Shown: positions 18,919-26,088 of the stretch, one piece after another | Layout: every line of letters begins with the position of its first letter | How positions within the stretch are numbered: position 1 is the first letter of the stretch | Assembly (NCBI GenBank): GCA_052035645.1 | Contig: JBPOHK010000025.1 | Coordinates: forward strand, 17,206-81,205 | Source: RPQJ01 sp052035645 | Lineage (GTDB): Bacteria > Pseudomonadota > Gammaproteobacteria > Steroidobacterales > Steroidobacteraceae | Reading direction: 5' to 3' | Length of the DNA: 64,000 nucleotides | Translations under genes and position numbers: made by a program | The notes under the pieces: model-generated | What the model was told of the DNA's origin: nothing | Databases searched by the model: none | The model's input: the letters and a program-made list of their open reading frames with translations, nothing else

Positions 18919-19281
18919 TCAGAGGATGGGAGGCCGCAATTCCCGCAGTGGAGCGGTCGACAGGCCGACGGCGGTGTCGGTCGAGATCACACCGGAAAGA
19001 GGTTCGGGCGTGTGAAACGTGAAATCGGCGAGCACGGCCACGGAATGATGGCCGCCCGAGTGGCAGCAATGCTCTCCGCCACCTTGCGACGGGTTGTCAC
19101 CGGAGGCAGGTCCGGGTACATCGTCCGCACAGGCCTGCACGGTCGGCGCACCGATCCCGGCGTCCGCAAGGTCGTGCGCCGCGCAGACGGCCATGGAAGC
19201 CATGCTCGCGAGAAACAGCGTCAGCACCACTGCTGCGAGGCGTCGAGAGCCCCGTAGCACGGCGATGAGCGGGTTCTGCAT
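18919..19281 (-). CDS. Small secreted Cys/His-rich protein (CzcI/DUF2946-like)
   Basis: This protein of about 120 residues has an N-terminal hydrophobic segment (AAVVLTLFLASMASM) that looks like a signal peptide. The short mature part contains HCCHSGGHH, a probable metal-binding motif, and a conserved-looking end RELRPPIL. Small exported CzcI/DUF2946 proteins with such motifs commonly head czc operons, and this gene lies directly upstream of czcC on the same strand. ATG at 19281 is chosen to begin at the positively charged n-region; another ATG is at 19296. Confidence 0.65.
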   Translation of the reverse strand: MQNPLIAVLRGSRRLAAVVLTLFLASMASMAVCAAHDLADAGIGAPTVQACADDVPGPASGDNPSQGGGEHCCHSGGHHSVAVLADFTFHTPEPLSGVISTDTAVGLSTAPLRELRPPIL

Positions 19282-19412
19282 GGCGGGACGCGGCATGGGT
19301 ACCCACTATACCGACGGAGCGGCGGCATGCAAGTTTGGGATCTGCGGTTGCGGGCTCGGTACTCACTATTCGTCAGGTACGGACTCGGCAAATGCATGTA
19401 TCGCGGGGGAAA

Positions 19413-19751
19413 CTGGGGTCGGCGGGCGTCGGGCTCATCGCGCGGTCGGGCGTGGCGGTGCCGAACGGCGTGGTGACGATCGCGTCCATCCGGAAATTGC
19501 GCTCCCAGGGCGATCTTCTGCGCGAGTCGGTGCTCGATGGAGCCGTCGGCCGTCTGCGACCCGCCCCAATGACCGCATGGGTGGCTTCGCCGGGCTGCGT
19601 ACCGATGGCGATCAATGTGAGGCCGGGTGCAGGGGTGCGGCGACCGCTTGCCACGGTCGTCATTGGCGGTATCGTGTCCTCGACGATACTCACGCTGCGG
19701 GTGCTGCCCTCGCTGTATCGATTGCTGCACCGCGAGCCGGGAGAGGCATGA
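19413..19751 (+). pseudogene. Decayed 3' remnant of a czcA-type RND pump
   Basis: The last about 110 codons of a heavy-metal RND pump can be followed: SGVAVPNGVVTIASIRKLR, LRPAPMTAWVASPG, RRPLATVVIGGIVSST, and LPSLYRLLHRE at the end. These match the conserved TM11-TM12 end of CzcA, with several odd substitutions (LNG to PNG, PVLM to PAPM). Everything upstream of about 19413 is missing, so the pump is not functional. It lies on the strand opposite to the intact czcA and is not a duplicate of its 3' end. It indicates an older, second efflux operon. Its stop overlaps the next gene's ATG. Confidence 0.8.
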
Positions 19752-20809
19752 TCGATGGAGAGCGGAACGTGACACCAGGCCAACGACGCGGCATTGCCGC
19801 AGCAATGCTCGCTGCGTTGGCTTTTGCGCTCACGATTCCCATCACCAAGGTCGTCATCGCGGGAACGAGCCCTTGGCTTTTGGCCGGCATCCTGTATCTG
19901 GGGTCCGGCCTCGGCCTCACCGTGTCGCTCCTGGCAAGCCGTCGGCCCTGGTCGGTGCCCCGGCAGGACGCCCCGCGCCTGCTTGGGGCGATCGTCTGCG
20001 GCGGTGTCATCGCACCCGTTCTTCTGCTCCTCGGCCTGCGCGGCGTCACGGGCAGCGCGGCTTCGCTGCTGCTCGTCTGCGAAGGCGTTTTCACCAGTCT
20101 GCTGGCGTGGGTGATCTTCCGCGAACATCTCGACCGGCGGATCGTGATCGGCTTCGTCGCCATCACCGCTGGCGCGGTGCTCCTCGCCGCTGCGCCCGGC
20201 GTTGCGGATTCCCCGCCGATGACGGCGGCGGCGCTCGTGCTCGCGGCGTGTCTGTTCTGGGCCATGGACAACAACCTCACGCGCGCCGTGTCACTGAGCG
20301 ATCCGATGCAGGTCGCCGCTGCCAAGGGCCTGGTTGCAGGGGTAACGAACACCTTGCTGGCTACCGCTGCCGGCGCGCATTGGCCCGCACCAGACACCGT
20401 CGCACTCGGCGCAATCGTCGGTTTCGTTGGCTACGGCCTGAGCCTGGCGCTGTTCGTCTACGCCTTGCGTGAACTGGGGACGGCACGCACCGGAGCCTAT
20501 TTTTCGACGGCTCCGTTCGTCGCTGCGCTGATCTCGGTCTTGTTTCTCGAGGAGCCGATCACGTTGTCCCTGGCGGTGGCCGGGGCTCTCATGGCGCTCG
20601 GAGTGTGGCTGCACGTCACCGAGAGTCATGTCCACGGGCACCTGCATGACGCGCAGGAGCATGAGCACGGCCACGAGCACGACGAACACCATATGCATCA
20701 CGGCCCGGACGAAGCCGTGCCTCACTGGCATTCGCATCGACACGTTCACGCCGCCATGCGACATCGCCATCCGCACTTTCCGGATGCTCATCATCGGCAC
20801 GACCACTGA
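19748..20809 (+). CDS. EamA/DMT-family transporter with histidine-rich C-terminal tail
   Basis: The 353-residue protein has ten predicted membrane helices in two EamA repeats (FALTIPITKVVIAG; ARTGAYFSTAPFVAALISVLFLEEPI). A cytoplasmic or periplasmic tail of about 60 residues follows, containing about 24 histidines arranged as HxH and HH clusters. The drug/metabolite transporter superfamily exports small molecules, and the tail strongly suggests divalent metal binding, so this may be a metal exporter or metal-gated carrier. ATG at 19748 has gggagagg upstream and overlaps the stop of the czcA remnant, as if the old operon's distal gene survived. Confidence 0.82.
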   Translation: MIDGERNVTPGQRRGIAAAMLAALAFALTIPITKVVIAGTSPWLLAGILYLGSGLGLTVSLLASRRPWSVPRQDAPRLLGAIVCGGVIAPVLLLLGLRGVTGSAASLLLVCEGVFTSLLAWVIFREHLDRRIVIGFVAITAGAVLLAAAPGVADSPPMTAAALVLAACLFWAMDNNLTRAVSLSDPMQVAAAKGLVAGVTNTLLATAAGAHWPAPDTVALGAIVGFVGYGLSLALFVYALRELGTARTGAYFSTAPFVAALISVLFLEEPITLSLAVAGALMALGVWLHVTESHVHGHLHDAQEHEHGHEHDEHHMHHGPDEAVPHWHSHRHVHAAMRHRHPHFPDAHHRHDH

Positions 20810-20963
20810 GCGTTGGCGGCGTGTGTGGTTGCCGCAACCGCGACAGGCAACACGGGAAATGGGCGCACGCGCTCGACCCCGACCGGGCACCCAATCGAGT
20901 CGCGGACGACGTCGCATCCTCGTCGTGGGGCGTGGCCCGAAGTTACCTTACACGCAGCATGGA

Positions 20964-20992
20964 CCGGAGAGGGTGATGGGAATCGAACCCAC
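20964..20992 (-). other. tRNA 3'-end-like fragment (candidate attachment-site remnant)
   Basis: On the minus strand the sequence reads as a tRNA T-arm followed by the 3' acceptor strand. The T stem-loop is GTGGG-TTCGATT-CCCAT, then caccctctcc. No matching 5' acceptor strand, D-arm or anticodon arm exists within the following 120 nt, and no CCA follows, so it is not a complete tRNA gene. Such 3' fragments are typical att scars of integrated elements. It sits in the 283-nt gene-free gap between the His-tailed transporter and the methyltransferase; nothing else was seen there. Confidence 0.5.
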
Positions 20993-21093
20993 GAGCGTCG
21001 CTTAGGAATGGTGATTGCGGCTTCAACCGATCGACGCAACGCATTGAGCAAAACCTTCCGCCGCTGCTCGATCGCCCGCCGCCGGCCCGCGAA

Positions 21094-21714
21094 TTACGGT
21101 GCACCCCGCCGGAAGCGGCAGTAGACGAATTTCTGCTCGTTCCCGCCGGGCGTGCGATGAGCTTCACGCTCATGGCCGAGGAACTGAAACGAACTGCCGA
21201 GTTCCGCATGCAGTGCGTCTGGGCTGTACCGCATGACCGGCAGCCCGCTGCATTTGGTCGGACCGTCTTCGGCGAACGTGGCGGTGATCACCAGGCCGCC
21301 GGGTCTCACGGCATCCAGAACGGTTCGGACGTAGACGCAACGTTCCTCCGGGCCGGTCAGGAAGTGGAATACTGCCCGGTCATGCCATACGTCGAATCTG
21401 TGCCGGGGTAACGCAGCTGTCAGAACGTCGCTCTCCAGCCATGTTACTCGTTGTGCCCTGCTGCCGAGCCTCGCCCGGGCGGCGGACAGGGCTGCGCCGG
21501 AGAGATCCAGCACCGTGACATTCTCGTAGCCGGCATCCAGGAGATCGTCCACGAGCGTGGAGGCGCCGCCTCCGACGTCAATGATGGGGCTGTACAGCGG
21601 CAAGCCAGCCTCGCGGATGAGTTTCAGCGAGAGTGCCGCATGTTTCTGGAACCAACTGACTTCCGTCGTAGCTTTGGTGCGGTAAACATGCTCCCAATGC
21701 TCTTTCGGTTGCAT
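21094..21714 (-). CDS. Class I SAM-dependent methyltransferase
   Basis: The 206-residue protein starts with the MQPKEHWEHVYRTKATTEVSWFQ stretch seen in small stand-alone methyltransferases. SAM-binding motif I follows (IIDVGGGAS), then an acidic end of beta-2 (VLDLS), motif D..DVLTA, and WHDRAVFHFLT. The substrate is unknown. Relatives are often annotated as TehB- or thiopurine-like, which would fit chemical detoxification on a resistance island. ATG at 21714 has gaggtgaagg upstream. It is transcribed leftward, away from the PDH operon. Confidence 0.82.
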   Translation of the reverse strand: MQPKEHWEHVYRTKATTEVSWFQKHAALSLKLIREAGLPLYSPIIDVGGGASTLVDDLLDAGYENVTVLDLSGAALSAARARLGSRAQRVTWLESDVLTAALPRHRFDVWHDRAVFHFLTGPEERCVYVRTVLDAVRPGGLVITATFAEDGPTKCSGLPVMRYSPDALHAELGSSFQFLGHEREAHRTPGGNEQKFVYCRFRRGAP

Positions 21715-21810
21715 ACCTTCACCTCGTCGCGGCCGGCCAATTGACAATACGCACCTCTGGCAGCCTGTCGTCAGCGAGGTCTCTTCGTGGCCGACTCCAG
21801 CCTGTCAGCT

Positions 21811-21862
21811 GGAGCCGGAATTCTCAAGTTCAGATTCACGTTTCCGCGGAAACGCCGGCTCC
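21811..21862. repeat. Nested inverted repeat containing the 16-bp palindrome, right copy
   Basis: The perfect palindrome CGTTTCCGCGGAAACG lies at 21839-21854, identical to that at 9560-9575. It is enclosed by an 8-bp outer inverted repeat, GGAGCCGG (21811-21818) and CCGGCTCC (21855-21862). The whole can fold into a two-tier hairpin. It occupies the 269-nt gene-free gap between the methyltransferase and the sulfotransferase, exactly where the accessory region gives way to the PDH operon. It may be the end of a lost insertion element. Confidence 0.75.
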
Positions 21863-21983
21863 AAGTCGTTCCGACCACTGGCTTGCATCGTCTCCGGTCA
21901 TCGACCGCGCTCCGGCGATACCGGTGTCGCGCACACGAACCTTGCCATGACCGTCGGCCGCTCCCTTGCAGCCGAGCTTCGAC

Positions 21984-22817
21984 TCACCAGCCCATCGGCT
22001 CGCCGACCAGTGCCTCGAGCCGCCGGTTCCACGGCTCGAAGTAGGCCTTGAGCCGCTCGGCGGTCTCCGGCTTCATCGGCGGATAATTGCGCGTGTTGCG
22101 AGGCTCGAGCTTCGCATCCGCCATCGGCGGCCGGCCCAGCCAGCCGAGCGTGCGGTTGAGCACGGCCAGTGGCTGCTTTACGAGGTCCTCGAAGCGCAGC
22201 ACCAGCAGCTGCTCGCGCGGATAATGGGCGAGCCAGCGCTCGAGCTGCTCCGCATAGCGCCCGCGCGCGAGGTAGCTGTAGATCTGGTGCTCACGGCTCG
22301 CCGTGATCTCGCCGTTCTCGAGGCGACGGTGTGCCTCCTCGACGCGCCCGGGCTCGGCGGCCAGCGCGGCCTCGAAATCGAGCGGCTCGCGCTGCTTGTC
22401 GCGCTGCTGCCAGTATTGCGAGTACGCGCGCCGCACCGGGTCGCGCAGCAGCACGACCAGGCGCGCCTGCGGCAGCAGCGCGTGCATGCGCCCGGCCGCG
22501 AGCGGATGGAACAGGTAATACGGGCTCGCGTCGAGGTTGAGCCCGGGCTGCCCGACGCGCCCGAAGTGGGCGCGGTACCAGCGATCGCCCTGCGCGTAGT
22601 TGACGTCGAAGTAATGCACTTCCTTGCGCAGGGGCGTGATCACCTGCGGGTGCTGGACCAGGTAGCCCTGCAGCGAGCTCGTGCCGCACTTCTGTGCGCC
22701 GATGATCACCGCGTCCGGCAGCGCGCGATCCTCGCGCATGCGCATGCGCACCTCGGCCCGCCGCCCGGCCTCGAGCAGGCCCAGCAGCCGCAGCGCGCGC
22801 GTGAGTTGCGGGTGCAT
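21984..22817 (-). CDS. PAPS-dependent sulfotransferase
   Basis: The 277-residue protein has the 5'-phosphosulfate-binding loop GAQKCGTSSLQGYL at about residues 40-53 and the 3'-phosphate-binding segment LLRDPVRRAYSQYW. Both resemble NodH/heparan-type sulfotransferases. It transfers sulfate from PAPS to an unknown acceptor, possibly a cell-surface glycan or lipid. ATG at 22817 is chosen because the sequence becomes protein-like there and lies 16 nt after the lpdA stop. The gene is therefore probably read through from the PDH operon, an unusual partner. Confidence 0.85.
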   Translation of the reverse strand: MHPQLTRALRLLGLLEAGRRAEVRMRMREDRALPDAVIIGAQKCGTSSLQGYLVQHPQVITPLRKEVHYFDVNYAQGDRWYRAHFGRVGQPGLNLDASPYYLFHPLAAGRMHALLPQARLVVLLRDPVRRAYSQYWQQRDKQREPLDFEAALAAEPGRVEEAHRRLENGEITASREHQIYSYLARGRYAEQLERWLAHYPREQLLVLRFEDLVKQPLAVLNRTLGWLGRPPMADAKLEPRNTRNYPPMKPETAERLKAYFEPWNRRLEALVGEPMGW

Positions 22818-22833
22818 GCGCCGGACGCCGCGC

Positions 22834-24714
22834 TCAGCGGCCGGGCCCCGCAGGCTTGCGCTTCGGCACGTACAGGTCGGTGAGCGTGCCCTCGAACGCC
22901 TCGGCGGCCATCGCGACCGTCTCGGAGAGCGTCGGGTGCGGGTGTATCGTGAGCCCAACGTCGGCCGCATCCGCGCCCATCTCGATCGCGAGCGCCACCT
23001 CGGAGATGAGGTCGCCCGCGCCCGTGCCCACGATGCCTCCGCCGACCACGCGGTGCGTGGACGGATCGAACAGCAGCTTGGTCATCCCCTCGTCGCGCCC
23101 GATCGCGAGCGAACGCCCGCTCGCCGCCCACGGGAACACCGCCTTCTCGTAGGGCACGCCGCGCGCCTTCGCATCCGTCTCGGTGAGCCCGACCCACGCG
23201 ACCTCGGGATCGGTATAGGCCACCGAGGGAATGACGCGCGCGTCGAAGTGGCTCTTGAGGCCGGCCGCGACTTCGGCCGCGACCTTGCCCTCGTGCGTCG
23301 CCTTGTGGGCGAGCATGGGCTGGCCGACGATGTCGCCGATCGCGAAGATGTGCGGCACGTTGGTGCGCATCTGCCGGTCGACCGCCAGGAACCCGCGCTC
23401 GCTGACCACGAGTCCGGCGGCCTCGGCGCCGATGCGCTTGCCGTTCGGCGTGCGCCCGACCGCGACCAGCACCTTGTCGTAGAGCTGCGGTTCCGGCGCC
23501 TTGTCGCCCTCGAAGGCGACCTCGAGCCCGTCCGCGCGCGGCACGATGCCCGTCATCCGGGTCTTCAGGAGGATGCGCTCGTACCGGTTCGCGATGCGCT
23601 TCTCGAGCGGCCGCACGAGGTCGCGGTCGCAGCCGGGCATCAGGCCGTCGGTGAGCTCGACCACGGAGACCTTCACGCCCAGCGCGGCGTAGACCGTCGC
23701 CATCTCGAGGCCGATGATGCCGCCGCCGACCACCAGCAGGCGGGCCGGCAGGTCGAGTTCGAGCGCGCCGGTCGAATCGATGATGCGCGGGTCGTCGGGC
23801 AGACCGGGCAGGCGCATCGACTCGGACCCGGCCGCGACGATGCACTGGGCGAACGACACGGAGCGCGTCGCGCCTTCGTGCACGACCCGCAGCGCGTGGG
23901 CCGACTCGAACGTACCGGTACCGTTGACGATCGTGACCTTGCGCTGCTTCGCGAGACCGGCGAGCCCGCCGGTGAGCTTCGCGACGACCTTGTCCTTCCA
24001 GCCGCGCAGCTTTGCCGCATCGATGGCCGGCGGACCGAACTCGATGCCGTGCGCGGACATCTCCCGCGCCTCCTCGATCACGCGGGCCGCGTGCAGCAGC
24101 GCCTTCGAGGGAATGCAGCCGACGTTCAGACACACGCCGCCGAGCGTCGGCCCGCGCTCGACGAGGGCCACGCGCAGCCCCAGGTCCGCGGCCCGGAAGG
24201 CCGCCGTGTAGCCGCCGGGGCCGGCGCCGAGCACCACGAGGTCGAAGTCGCGGGCCGGCGACGGCGCAGGCGCAGGCACCTCCGTGCGACTCGCGGCCGG
24301 CGGACGATCGGCGGGAGTGGCCGCCGGCGTCGCCTTGACGGGCTCGGCCAAGCCCGCCCCGATCCGGTAGGGCGCCATCGGCACCGTGTCCACGTACGGC
24401 TCGCCGCCGAACGGCTCGACGGCCCGCAGCGCCGTCGCCGTCGCCGTGTGGTCCTCGACCGTCGAAGCCGACAGGGTGAGGATCGCCGAGCCCTTCGACA
24501 CCCGGTCGCCCTTGCGCAGGAGGACCTCGGTCACCACGCCGGCGAGGGGCGACGGCACGTCCATGGTGGCTTTCTCGGTCTCGAGCGTGACGAGCGGCGT
24601 GTCCTTCTCGATCCGCTCGCCCGCCTTCACCAGCACGTCGATCACGGCCACGTCGGCGTAGCCGCCCAGGTCGGGCACCGCGACCACGGCTCCGTCGTTC
24701 TTGTCGTTGCTCAC
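22834..24714 (-). CDS. lpdA: Dihydrolipoamide dehydrogenase with N-terminal lipoyl domain (PDH E3)
   Basis: It reoxidises dihydrolipoamide of the pyruvate dehydrogenase complex and makes NADH. The 626-residue protein has an N-terminal lipoyl domain with Lys48 in ETEKATMD, a Pro/Ala linker, the FAD motif GAGPGG at about 163-168, the redox disulfide GGVCLNVGC (Cys195/Cys200), the NAD domain, and the C-terminal His-Pro-Glu dimer-interface segment (HPHPTLSE). The fused lipoyl domain is known in E3s of some proteobacteria such as Neisseria and Ralstonia. It starts with GTG, 18 nt after aceF. Confidence 0.96.
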   Translation of the reverse strand: MSNDKNDGAVVAVPDLGGYADVAVIDVLVKAGERIEKDTPLVTLETEKATMDVPSPLAGVVTEVLLRKGDRVSKGSAILTLSASTVEDHTATATALRAVEPFGGEPYVDTVPMAPYRIGAGLAEPVKATPAATPADRPPAASRTEVPAPAPSPARDFDLVVLGAGPGGYTAAFRAADLGLRVALVERGPTLGGVCLNVGCIPSKALLHAARVIEEAREMSAHGIEFGPPAIDAAKLRGWKDKVVAKLTGGLAGLAKQRKVTIVNGTGTFESAHALRVVHEGATRSVSFAQCIVAAGSESMRLPGLPDDPRIIDSTGALELDLPARLLVVGGGIIGLEMATVYAALGVKVSVVELTDGLMPGCDRDLVRPLEKRIANRYERILLKTRMTGIVPRADGLEVAFEGDKAPEPQLYDKVLVAVGRTPNGKRIGAEAAGLVVSERGFLAVDRQMRTNVPHIFAIGDIVGQPMLAHKATHEGKVAAEVAAGLKSHFDARVIPSVAYTDPEVAWVGLTETDAKARGVPYEKAVFPWAASGRSLAIGRDEGMTKLLFDPSTHRVVGGGIVGTGAGDLISEVALAIEMGADAADVGLTIHPHPTLSETVAMAAEAFEGTLTDLYVPKRKPAGPGR

Positions 24715-24732
24715 TCGGGGACTCCGCGGACG

Positions 24733-26073
24733 CTACGGGATCGCGCGCAGCAGGCCCGGCACGTCGGCCAGTGCCTGGGCGAGGAAACTGGTGAACCGCA
24801 CCGCCAGCGCGCCGTCGATGACGCGATGGTCGTACGACAGCGACAGCGGCAGCATCAGCCGGGGCACGAACGCGCCGCGCTCGTAGACCGGCTTGTGACT
24901 GGACTTCGACACGCCGAGGATCGCGACCTCGGGCGCGTTGATGACCGGCGTGAACGCGGTGCCGCCGATGCCGCCGAGGCTGGAGAGGGTGAAGCAGCCG
25001 CCCTGCATCTCGGCCGCCGAGAGCTTGCCGGCACGCGCCTTCTCGCTCAGCACGGCGAGCTCGCGCGCGAGTTCGAACACGTCCTTGCGATCGGCGTCCT
25101 TCACCACCGGCACGACCAGGCCGTTCGGCGTGTCCGCCGCGAAGCCGACGTGCACGTACTTCTTCAGCACGAGCTCGCCGGCCGCGGCATCGAGCGAGGC
25201 GCAGAACGTCGGATAGTTCTGCAGCGCGAGCACGCAGGCGCGCATCACGAAAGCGAGTGGCGTGAGCTTGATGCCCTTGGCGCTGGCTTCATCCTTGAGC
25301 TTCGCGCGGGTCTCCTCCATCGCCGTGATGTCGGCCTCGTCGAACTGCGTGACGTGCGGGATGTTCACCCAGCTCGCGTGCAGGCGCGGCCCGGAGATCT
25401 TCTGGATGCGCGTCAGCGGCCGCCGCTCGACGGGCCCGAACAGCGACGCATCGACCTCGGGGACCTTCGGCAGGGCCGCCACCGGCGGTGCCGGCGGCTG
25501 GGTGAGGACGCGCTTGACGAAGGCCTTCACGTCCGCGTCCAGCACGCGACCCTTGGCCCCGGTGCCGGCGACTTTCGCGAGGTCGACACCGAGTTCGCGC
25601 GCGAGCTTGCGGATGGAGGGCGTGGCGTGCGAGCGCGAGAAGCCGACGTCGCCCGCCGGCGCGCCGACCGGCTCCGCCGCGGGCGGGCGCGGCGCCGGGG
25701 CTGGTGACGGCGCAGACACCGGTGCGGACGCAGGCGCAGGTGCCGTCGCGACCTTAGGCGCAGGAGGCGGCGCAGCCGGCGGGGCCGTCACGGCAGGAGC
25801 CACGGCAGCGGGTGCCGGCGCGGCCGCAACCTCGGCCTCGACGATCGCGATCACGTCGCCCTTCGAGACGCGTCCGCCGCGCGCTACCTTGACCTCGCGG
25901 ACGACGCCGGCGGCCGTCGAGGGCACATCCATCGTCGCCTTCTCGGTCTCGAGCGTGACGAGCGTGCCTTCGAGCGCGACGCTGTCGCCCGCCTGCACCG
26001 CCACCTCGATGATCTCGACGTCCTTGTAGTCGCCGAGATCCGGCACCCGCACTTCGATGAGCTGGTTGGCCAC
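24733..26073 (-). CDS. aceF: Dihydrolipoyllysine acetyltransferase (PDH E2)
   Basis: This is the core of the pyruvate dehydrogenase complex, transferring acetyl groups to CoA. The 446-residue protein has a single lipoyl domain with Lys45 (ETEKATMDV), a long Ala/Pro linker, a peripheral-subunit-binding domain (ATPSIRKLARELGVDL...GRVLDADV), and the catalytic domain with SYDHRVIDGA near the C terminus. E. coli E2 has three lipoyl domains; here one is in E2 and another on E3. It lies between aceE and lpdA, 15 nt from aceE. Confidence 0.96.
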   Translation of the reverse strand: MANQLIEVRVPDLGDYKDVEIIEVAVQAGDSVALEGTLVTLETEKATMDVPSTAAGVVREVKVARGGRVSKGDVIAIVEAEVAAAPAPAAVAPAVTAPPAAPPPAPKVATAPAPASAPVSAPSPAPAPRPPAAEPVGAPAGDVGFSRSHATPSIRKLARELGVDLAKVAGTGAKGRVLDADVKAFVKRVLTQPPAPPVAALPKVPEVDASLFGPVERRPLTRIQKISGPRLHASWVNIPHVTQFDEADITAMEETRAKLKDEASAKGIKLTPLAFVMRACVLALQNYPTFCASLDAAAGELVLKKYVHVGFAADTPNGLVVPVVKDADRKDVFELARELAVLSEKARAGKLSAAEMQGGCFTLSSLGGIGGTAFTPVINAPEVAILGVSKSSHKPVYERGAFVPRLMLPLSLSYDHRVIDGALAVRFTSFLAQALADVPGLLRAIP

Positions 26074-26088
26074 TGCGCCGCTCCTCGC

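Noticed and set aside
20943..21060. Complete selenocysteine tRNA or serine tRNA
   Set aside because: Only the T-arm and 3' acceptor strand can be drawn. No 5' acceptor partner or anticodon loop with TGA or a Ser anticodon was found.
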